Origin: DASPXY01 sp038227745 | Lineage (GTDB): Bacteria > Planctomycetota > Planctomycetia > Gemmatales > Gemmataceae | Assembly (NCBI GenBank): GCA_038227745.1 | Contig: JBBRPS010000436.1 | Span: 1 to 8,708 of the forward strand | Direction of reading: 5' to 3' | Length of the DNA: 8,708 nucleotides | Part shown: piece after piece, positions 1 through 4,424 of the stretch | Layout of the letters: each line of letters starts with the position of its first letter | Numbering within the stretch: position 1 is the stretch's first letter | Notes under the pieces: generated by a model | What the model was told of the DNA's origin: nothing | Databases searched by the model: none | The model's input: the letters and a program-made list of their open reading frames with translations, nothing else | Made by a program: the position numbers and the translations under genes

Positions 1-25
1 GCGCGGGGCCCGCGCTCGCCCGAGG

Positions 26-39
26 CTCGCGGCTAAACA
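26..39. repeat. Partial copy of a dispersed repeat (edge of element)
   Basis: The 14 bases CTCGCGGCTAAACA are identical to part of the right arm of the inverted repeat at 4289-4318. The copy lies just downstream of the protease stop codon, and most of any full element would lie left of the window. The preceding GC-rich bases (1-25) resemble the interior of the other element only loosely. A 14-base match is suggestive but short. Confidence 0.45.
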
Positions 40-46
40 GAGGTGT

Positions 47-892
47 TCACAGCGCCCGCCCTGTCTCGCCGCCGGACTCCTTCACCCACTGGCCGTTCTC
101 GCGATCCCACGTGTAGACCGAGACGCGCGGCTGCAGGGAGAAGAACCCGCTCGGCACGGCGGTCAGCGGCCGCACCATCGGCACGTCGGCGGCCTCCAGG
201 CGGCGCTGCCGCTCGCGCAGGTAGACGCCCCGCAGTTCCGCCTGCCCCGCCATGATGATGAACAGGGCAATGATCATCAGCCACGGGTTGCCGAACTGCA
301 GCGTGCCGCCGATGCCCAGCACGCACGCCAGCACCACGCCCACGTGTACCGCGATGCGCGTCGCGCGCGGCTCGCCCAGGCCCATCGCCAGCAGCGCCCG
401 CAGCACCCGGCCGCCGTCCATCGGGAACGCGGGGATCAGGTTGAACAGCACCATCACCACGTTGACGGCCAGCACCCTCAGCAGGAACAGGCCTGCCAGG
501 GAGCCGACGACCAGGCCCACGTCCACGAAGGCCACCGCGGCCAGGACACCTACCAGCAAGGCGGCGATCACCACGTTCACGGCCGGGCCTGCCAGGGCGA
601 TGACCAGTTCGTGCAGCGGCTTGTCGGACATGCGCTCCAGGCGCGCCACGCCGCCGATGGGGTAGAGCGTGATGTCGTGCGTGCCGATGCCGAAATGGCG
701 TGCGGTGAGTGCGTGGCCCAGCTCGTGCAGCAGCACGCAGCCGAACACCGCCACCAGCACGCCGAGGTTCAGCAACAACTCCACGCCGTTGCCCGGTGAC
801 ATGAAAGCCACCCACAGCGGCAACAGCCAGAACGTCGCGTGTATGTACAGGTCGATGCCGAAGGCTCGACCGATCTTCCAGGAAGGCAACAT
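47..892 (-). CDS. Site-2-type (peptidase M50) membrane metalloprotease
   Basis: This 281-residue polytopic membrane protein belongs to the M50/site-2 protease family, zinc enzymes that cleave substrates within or near the membrane. The zinc-binding HELGH motif is at residues 56-60, inside a hydrophobic helix. The second family motif, NLIPAFPMDGGR (151-162), supplies the third zinc ligand, Asp159. Hydrophobic segments lie near 13-30, 41-60, 95-120, 124-150, 180-195 and 203-216. The AGPAVN segment (101-106) is also typical of the family. A soluble tail of about 60 residues follows. It has no CBS pair or PDZ domain, so this is a compact form. The ATG start gives a classic N-terminus (SWKIGRAFGIDLYIHATFW). 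A weak GAGAAAG sits about 13 bases upstream. The gene is transcribed divergently from the 1120 gene. The substrate is unknown; a role in cleaving an anti-sigma factor or clearing membrane proteins is only inference. Confidence 0.93.
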   Translation of the reverse strand: MLPSWKIGRAFGIDLYIHATFWLLPLWVAFMSPGNGVELLLNLGVLVAVFGCVLLHELGHALTARHFGIGTHDITLYPIGGVARLERMSDKPLHELVIALAGPAVNVVIAALLVGVLAAVAFVDVGLVVGSLAGLFLLRVLAVNVVMVLFNLIPAFPMDGGRVLRALLAMGLGEPRATRIAVHVGVVLACVLGIGGTLQFGNPWLMIIALFIIMAGQAELRGVYLRERQRRLEAADVPMVRPLTAVPSGFFSLQPRVSVYTWDRENGQWVKESGGETGRAL

Positions 893-957
893 CGTTTGCC
901 GGACTTTCTCGTTGAGTTCGCTCGGGCCGGCCTCCGGTATCGCCGGACGGCCCTGGC

Positions 958-1059
958 CCGTTCTCTATTAGAGGGAGGGAGGCGCTCGAGGGATGCGGCG
1001 CGCGGACTGGGCAAGAGCCCGAACCTGTTCACCCCTCCACTCCCTCTAAATGATAACGG
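958..1059. promoter_or_regulatory. Divergent intergenic region with paired outward-facing 20-bp boxes
   Basis: Two copies of CTCCCTCTAAwwGAkAACGG lie in inverted orientation, at 958-977 read on the minus strand and 1040-1059 read on the plus strand. They match at 17 of 20 positions. Each is preceded by a pyrimidine-rich tract (CCTCC). Each points toward the gene on its side, ending 65 bases before the protease ATG and 60 bases before the 1120 ATG. On the plus strand TTCACC (1028-1033), 17 bases, then TGATAA (1051-1056) could be a weak promoter, but the minus copy has no clear -35. They may be shared promoter elements or an operator pair serving both genes. The function is inferred; the symmetry is seen directly. 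Confidence 0.5.
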
Positions 1060-1119
1060 CGGGGGCAAGCCGGGGAGAGACGCCGGCTCGCTTTCGCCCC
1101 CAACAAGGAGTGACCCCCT

Positions 1120-1596
1120 ATGAACCGCCATCCCAAAAAGGCAAAAAAACAGCGGCGGACCGTGCGGCCATGGACCTACGACCGCGCCAAGGCGGCCCTG
1201 CCTTATCTCCGCTCGGTCGTGCGCTCGGTGCGCGATCACCGCCTGCAAGTCCAGGGCCACGACCTCCGCGCTACCCGACTGGCCGAGCGCTCCGGACGGC
1301 CGGACTGTGAGGCCCTCATCGCCCGCGCGGAGGCCGCCCGCGCCGCCGACCGGGCCCAGGAGGCGTTTGACGACGCCCTCCACGAATTGAACCGGCTCGA
1401 CGTATACTGCCTGGATCCGATCAGCGGCCTGGCCTTCATCCCATTCCTCCACAAGGACCAGCTCGCCTGGTTCCTCTTCGACCTGTTCGGCGAAAACTTG
1501 CTCGATTCGTGGCGCTATCACGAGGATCCGCTCGAGATCCGCCGCCCGATTTCCGAGGTCGCCGCCCCGCCGTCCGAGGCGCCCCTGTCTGTTTGA
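1120..1596 (+). CDS. DUF2203-like small soluble protein
   Basis: This 158-residue protein of unknown function has a strong ribosome binding site, AAGGAG at 1105-1110, nine bases before the ATG, which fixes the start. It has a basic N-terminus (residues 1-17). The segment WTYDRAKAALPYLRSVVRSV (about 18-37) then resembles the opening helix of DUF2203 proteins, where aromatic-T-x-x-A-x-x-x-LP is usual. A charged, probably helical middle follows (60-93). The C-terminal part, LDVYCLDPISGLAFIPFL (about 93-110), then an aromatic-rich stretch and SWRYHED, resembles the family's 'ELGVxxKDxxxGLVDFP ... CWxxGE ... WH' pattern. There is no signal peptide or membrane segment, so it is probably cytoplasmic. 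The family assignment is from memory of the pattern and is moderate. It may be a distinct, more divergent family. Confidence 0.85.
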   Translation: MNRHPKKAKKQRRTVRPWTYDRAKAALPYLRSVVRSVRDHRLQVQGHDLRATRLAERSGRPDCEALIARAEAARAADRAQEAFDDALHELNRLDVYCLDPISGLAFIPFLHKDQLAWFLFDLFGENLLDSWRYHEDPLEIRRPISEVAAPPSEAPLSV

Positions 1597-1618
1597 GGGT
1601 CCTTCGTCGGTGTAGCGG

Positions 1619-1685
1619 TTCGTGGCCGACTCGCTCCGCGAGTCGGGGGCCAGCACCCCGACTCGCGGAGCGAGTCGGCCACGAA
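1619..1685. repeat. Perfect 30-bp inverted repeat, 7-base loop
   Basis: The arms 1619-1648 and 1656-1685 are exact reverse complements, separated by GCCAGCA. Each arm also contains its own small hairpin (CGACTCGC-TCC-GCGAGTCG), so the element is a nested palindrome. It starts 22 bases after the stop of the 1120 gene. It could fold in the transcript as a very stable stem and stop or process it, although no T-tract follows. The architecture looks like a mobile or REP-like intergenic palindrome. No second copy of this exact sequence is present in the window. Confidence 0.9.
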
Positions 1686-1736
1686 TGCATTTCGCGCTGT
1701 CGATTTGTTTCGGATCGTCCCCACGGTCTTCCCGGG

Positions 1737-1765
1737 TTGACCGGACAACGGCGCAAGGTTATAGT
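1737..1765 (+). promoter_or_regulatory. Sigma70-like promoter for the 1832 gene
   Basis: TTGACC (1737-1742) and TATAGT (1760-1765) each match the bacterial consensus at five of six bases and are separated by exactly 17 bases. Transcription would start near 1772, giving a leader of about 60 bases before the ATG at 1832. It lies downstream of the 1619-1685 hairpin, so the 1832 gene probably has its own promoter and does not depend on read-through. Confidence 0.6.
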
Positions 1766-1831
1766 CCCTCGCGCACCTCGGCCACTGCCACACGAGTGGG
1801 CCTTTCCGTCCCTTCTCCCCGGGCCTTGCCT

Positions 1832-2524
1832 ATGCGCCGCAAATCGGTCGTGATAGCGTTCGGCATCCTCCTCCTGGTGGGCTGCGCGGTCCTGGGCATC
1901 CTGGCGCTGCTGGCCCGCCATGAACCGAGCTTCTACGAGCGCGCCGCCGTCCAGCCGGGCACCGTCCGGCAGACGCAGTCCAAGGTGTTCTTGCAGCAGT
2001 TCGTGCGCCTCATGGGGGACATTACGAACAAAGAGCCGATCTGGCACGCCACCTTCACCGAGGCGCAGATCAACAGCTATTTCGAGGAAGAGTTCCTCAC
2101 CTCCGGCATCGCCGAGCGGCTGCTGCCCGAGGGCACCTCGACCCCGCGCGTCATCCTCGAACAGGACAAGATCCGCCTGGCGTTCCGCTACGGCACGCCT
2201 CCCTGGAGCACCGTCATCTCCGTCGAGTTCCGCCTCTGGCTGGCCCCGAAGGACCGCAACGTCGTCGTGCTGGAGTTGCAGTCCTTGCACGCTGGCTCGC
2301 TGCCGATCTCCGCACAGTCGCTGCTCGAGCAGCTCTCCACGGTGGCCCGCAAGTCGAACATCGACGTGACGTGGTACCGGCACAACGGCAACCCGACCGC
2401 TGTGCTCCGCTTCCAGAACGACCAGCCGCGGCCCACCGTGCAGCTGCGGCAGTTGGAGGTGCGCGACGGCGTGCTGCGGATCGTCGGTCGCTCCATCGAG
2501 TCCGCCGCCCCCGTGGGGAACTGA
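1832..2524 (+). CDS. Membrane-anchored protein of unknown function (YpmS/DUF2140-like pattern)
   Basis: This is a 230-residue protein. The chosen ATG gives a short basic N-terminus (MRRK) followed by one hydrophobic helix (about 6-28), so the rest should lie outside the cytoplasm. The sequence LVGC (15-18) fits a lipobox, but the hydrophobic stretch runs on to residue 28, which favours a membrane anchor. The outer part has FTEAQINSYFEEEF (75-88), then alternating beta-rich stretches (PRVILEQDKIRLAFRY; VISVEFRLWLA; NVVVLELQSLHAGSLPI) and a final strand pair near 204-222. This 'FTExQIN... then V-x-L-x-x-D-x-I' layout recalls extracytoplasmic lipid-binding-like proteins such as YpmS (DUF2140). 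That is a pattern-based guess. No clear Shine-Dalgarno precedes the ATG. An upstream in-frame ATG at 1622 lies inside the repeat and is rejected. The gene is convergent with the HEAT gene. Confidence 0.8.
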   Translation: MRRKSVVIAFGILLLVGCAVLGILALLARHEPSFYERAAVQPGTVRQTQSKVFLQQFVRLMGDITNKEPIWHATFTEAQINSYFEEEFLTSGIAERLLPEGTSTPRVILEQDKIRLAFRYGTPPWSTVISVEFRLWLAPKDRNVVVLELQSLHAGSLPISAQSLLEQLSTVARKSNIDVTWYRHNGNPTAVLRFQNDQPRPTVQLRQLEVRDGVLRIVGRSIESAAPVGN

Positions 2525-2580
2525 GCGGCGCCTCCCGCCACCGTGAGCCGTGCTCTCGACAAGCCGTAGGTCAGGCTGGA

Positions 2581-2687
2581 AGGGATCCCTCGCTGGCGCG
2601 TCGGGCTTGTGTCTTCACGCGGGGGCGGCGGCGCACACACGCCCGACGCGCCAGCGAGGGATCCCTCGCTGGCGCGTCGGGCTTGTG
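2581..2687. repeat. Composite palindromic repeat (three copies of one unit)
   Basis: A unit of about 31 bases, starting AGGGATCCCTCGCTGG and ending GGGCTTGTG, occurs three times: plus strand at 2581-2612, minus strand at 2635-2666 (one mismatch), and plus strand at 2657-2687. The last two share the palindrome AGGGATCCCT. Positions 2641-2682 form a perfect 42-base palindrome with no loop. The element fills most of the 199-bp gap between two convergent genes, 56 bases after the 2524 stop and 36 bases beyond the HEAT stop. It may serve as a bidirectional terminator; TTTTC follows on the plus strand at 2691-2695. It shares its core with the 4325-4393 element. Confidence 0.9.
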
Positions 2688-2723
2688 CGGTTTTCTCCCG
2701 CGCTCCGGAGGATGCGGCGGGGG

Positions 2724-3410
2724 TTACCGGCGCAGGTTGGTCGTGATCACGTCCAGCGCGAACTGGGCGCTGCGGCGGACGTCGCGGTCGTTGTCGGCCT
2801 GGCCGGCGTTGCGCAGGGCGTCCATGCCGCGCGGCGAGCCGATCAGGCCCAGTGCCCGCGCCGCCGACTCACGCACCGCCGGGCTGCGGTCGTTCCCCAG
2901 CACGGCGCTCAGCCGGTCCACGGCCCGCTCCGCCTTGAGGCGCCCCAGCTGCAGGGCGGCGTCCCCGCGGACGCGCTCGTCGGTGCTGTTCAGCAGCTGC
3001 AGATTCTGCTCGACAGCGTTCATCGGGGGCTCGGCCGTCGTACCGGTCGTCGCCACCGAGCCGGGCAGCGGCGCCGGGGCGGGGATGCTTTCCCCGGCCG
3101 CGGGGCTGGCGCCGCGGACCGTCGGCGTGGCGACGACCGGGTACGGCTGCACTACCACGGGGGCGGGCTGCACGACCACGGGCGGCGGCGCCACGACCAC
3201 CGGGGCCGGGACGACGACCACGCCGACGCCGTAAGGCTGGTAATACGGGTAGCCATAGTAGGGCCGGTAGTAGGGCCGGTAGTAGCCGGGCCGGTAGTAG
3301 CCGGGGCCGCCGAAGCCGACGCCGACCGACACGCCGACGCCCGCCCGGGCGCTCGACGCGGTCAGGGCGAGGGCGGCGAGCAGGGCGACGCCGCGTCCCA
3401 GTCTGTTCAT
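2724..3410 (-). CDS. Secreted HEAT-repeat protein with Tyr/Pro-rich and Pro/Val-rich linker
   Basis: This 228-residue protein is probably exported. Residues 1-23 form a signal peptide: basic MNRLGR, the hydrophobic ALLAALALTA, and a cleavage site after ARA. Residues 24-60 are rich in Gly and Tyr, with repeated GYYRP/YYRP units. Residues 61-95 are Pro/Val-rich (PVVV repeats), and a disordered Pro/Ala/Thr linker runs to about 128. The C-terminal 100 residues are amphipathic helices of the PBS-lyase/HEAT type (about 145-170, 175-203 and 207-226) with the usual pattern R-xx-AA-x-ALG-x-(I/L)G. The HEAT part would be a protein-binding platform; no enzyme motif is seen. The start with GAGGAGA upstream is chosen over an ATG at 3533, which would bury the signal peptide. 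It has its own promoter at 3581-3608. Binding partner and exact location are unknown. Confidence 0.88.
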   Translation of the reverse strand: MNRLGRGVALLAALALTASSARAGVGVSVGVGFGGPGYYRPGYYRPYYRPYYGYPYYQPYGVGVVVVPAPVVVAPPPVVVQPAPVVVQPYPVVATPTVRGASPAAGESIPAPAPLPGSVATTGTTAEPPMNAVEQNLQLLNSTDERVRGDAALQLGRLKAERAVDRLSAVLGNDRSPAVRESAARALGLIGSPRGMDALRNAGQADNDRDVRRSAQFALDVITTNLRR

Positions 3411-3417
3411 GTCTGTT

Positions 3418-3422
3418 CTCCT
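3418..3422 (-). promoter_or_regulatory. Ribosome binding site of the HEAT-repeat gene
   Basis: On the minus strand AGGAG, within GAGGAGA, lies seven bases before the ATG at 3410. With the signal peptide that begins there, it decides the start. Confidence 0.8.
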
Positions 3423-3580
3423 CACGGGTCTTGCGGGCGACGTTGGGGAACCGCTGCGGAAGCAGGGCAGGGACCACGAAAGGGTATCCCGGGATCTGCT
3501 ATCGGCGGGGCCGGACGGGAGCCCGCGACCCATTCCGGGCGCGGGCCGTGTGGGGATCCCCTCCGGATCCGGGGCGGCCG

Positions 3581-3608
3581 ATTATGCCGCGAACAGGGGG
3601 CGCGTCAA
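3581..3608 (-). promoter_or_regulatory. Sigma70-like promoter for the HEAT-repeat gene
   Basis: Read on the minus strand, TTGACG (3608-3603) and CATAAT (3586-3581) are separated by 16 bases. Both hexamers match consensus at five of six bases. Transcription would begin near 3574, giving a leader of about 165 bases before the ATG. The leader contains two adjacent 10-base palindromes (3552-3561 GGGGATCCCC and 3563-3572 CCGGATCCGG) that could fold near its 5' end. Confidence 0.6.
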
Positions 3609-3917
3609 GGCCGGACTGGCGGCGGCCGCGGCCGGCGCCGGCGGCACACCCGGCAGGGTCGGGCGGCCGGCGCAATTCCGAGGCCGCGCCGGGCCGCTGT
3701 TCGCTGGCGGCGGGCCGAAGGCGTGCCATAATCTCAGGGGAGTGCTCCCCGCCCGTCCCGCCGGCACACGGCTGGGGGGCGGGCGGCGGGCGCGACATCC
3801 GTGGCTTGCGGAAAGGCGGTGACGATGGTCTAGATCGGTGTCAGCCGGAGTCAGGCACCGGCCCCGGGGCGCCTCCGGGTGGGCCGGTCCAGCCCTCTGC
3901 TCAGGGCGACTCCATGA

Positions 3918-3934
3918 GGGTTGCACGGCAACCC
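3918..3934. other. Short hairpin
   Basis: GGGTTGC and GCAACCC form a perfect 7-bp stem around ACG, extendable to 9 pairs with one bulged C. No T-tract follows on either strand, so a terminator role is unlikely. Confidence 0.4.
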
Positions 3935-4025
3935 CTCCCCGGCGCCTCCGGTTTCTTGGTGGTGATGAATCCCGTTCCTGGGACAAGAGAGATCACTCGG
4001 AGAAAAGCAGTCGGAGACGCCGGCC

Positions 4026-4097
4026 GCACGGGGCCTGGGAACCCCGTGCCCCCGGCATGGCGCCCGCGGGCCGCCGCCCCAGCGGCCCGCGGGCGCC
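4026..4097. other. Two tandem stable hairpins
   Basis: The first stem is GCACGGGG (4026-4033) with CCCCGTGC (4042-4049). The second is a perfect 16-bp stem, 4059-4074 with 4082-4097, around CGCCCCA. They are nine bases apart in the gene-poor stretch. Such tandem stems suit a structured RNA or another palindromic repeat. No promoter is visible that would clearly transcribe them, so the role is unknown. Confidence 0.55.
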
Positions 4098-4217
4098 CGG
4101 CCGATTTCCCCCCCATCCCCACCCGCAAACTCTCTTCCCCCACTGCCGACATCTGCCGTTCAGCCCGCGCTACCCGGGAAGGCCCCTGAGGAACTCGACG
4201 TTTACTGGGTCCCGCAT

Positions 4218-4318
4218 GGCTAAAGCGCGCTCGTTTAGCCGCGAGCGGTGAGCCAGATCCCGCTACGCGGGGGCGAGCGCGAGGCGCACGCTCGCGGCTA
4301 AACAAGCGCGCTTTGACC
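4218..4318. repeat. Inverted repeat element, TTTAGCCGCGAGCG family
   Basis: The arms 4218-4247 and 4289-4318 are inverted and match at 27 of 30 positions; the inner 26 bases have one mismatch. The spacer is 41 bases and contains a small CCCGC/GCGGG stem. Each arm also carries GGCTAAA...TTTAGCC-type self-complementarity. Fourteen bases of the right arm recur at 26-39 at the left edge of the window, which supports a dispersed family. It lies seven bases from the next repeat element, which has an unrelated sequence. Confidence 0.85.
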
Positions 4319-4324
4319 TCTCGC

Positions 4325-4393
4325 ACACAAGCCCGAAGCGCAAGCGCGGGGCCTGTCATCCGACAGGCCCGCGCTTGCGCTTCGGGCTTGTGT
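4325..4393. repeat. Long inverted repeat downstream of the kinase gene
   Basis: The arms 4325-4357 and 4362-4393 are complementary along 32 pairs with one bulged base, around the loop ATCC. The outer part (ACACAAGCCCGA, then GCGC and AGCG) is closely similar to the unit of the 2581-2687 element, with substitutions, so both are probably members of one family. It lies 31 bases past the kinase stop codon. In the kinase transcript it would form a very stable hairpin that could end or protect the mRNA, though no U-tract follows. Confidence 0.9.
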
Positions 4394-4424
4394 CCAGAAG
4401 CGGAAACCAATCACTCCCCTCGCG

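Larger units (their letters stand above)
3411..4424. other. About 1 kb without a credible protein gene
   Basis: This gap lies between the 5' end of the HEAT gene and the 3' end of the kinase gene. Open frames exist on both strands, but their translations are Arg/Pro/Gly/Ala-rich high-GC artefacts, lack a ribosome binding site or recognisable domain, or simply translate repeats. Supported contents are the HEAT leader and promoter (to 3608), hairpins at 3737-3750, 3918-3934, 4026-4049 and 4059-4097, and two repeat elements at 4218-4318 and 4325-4393. A CATAAT at 3727-3732 on the plus strand, followed at once by a GGGGAG/CTCCCC hairpin, lacks a -35 partner. The stretch 3760-3910 shows nothing recognisable. 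A small RNA cannot be excluded. Confidence 0.6.

Noticed and set aside
769..1656. Minus-strand open frame overlapping the protease start and the 1120 gene
   Set aside because: It is in a different frame from the protease, runs through a divergent promoter region and opposite a gene with a strong ribosome binding site.
1622..1831. Longer N-terminus for the membrane-anchored protein starting at 1622
   Set aside because: The start lies in the inverted repeat and upstream of the predicted promoter; the ATG at 1832 puts a basic end directly before the membrane helix.
1436..2383. Minus-strand open frame of 315 residues across the 1120 and 1832 genes
   Set aside because: It overlaps two plus-strand genes with better support and translates the 1619-1685 repeat; no domain or ribosome binding site.
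3411..3533. Longer N-terminus for the HEAT protein starting at 3533
   Set aside because: It would place 41 residues before a typical signal peptide, and the ATG at 3410 has a good ribosome binding site.
2550..3731. Plus-strand open frame of 393 residues through the palindrome and opposite the HEAT gene
   Set aside because: It starts inside the repeat and is antisense to a gene with signal peptide, ribosome binding site and promoter.
3820..3960. tRNA or riboswitch in the gene-free stretch
   Set aside because: No cloverleaf with a T-loop consensus and no recognised riboswitch core could be found by eye.
3901..4410. Minus-strand open frame of 169 residues in the gene-free kilobase
   Set aside because: About half of it is simply the translation of the two repeat elements; no domain and no ribosome binding site.
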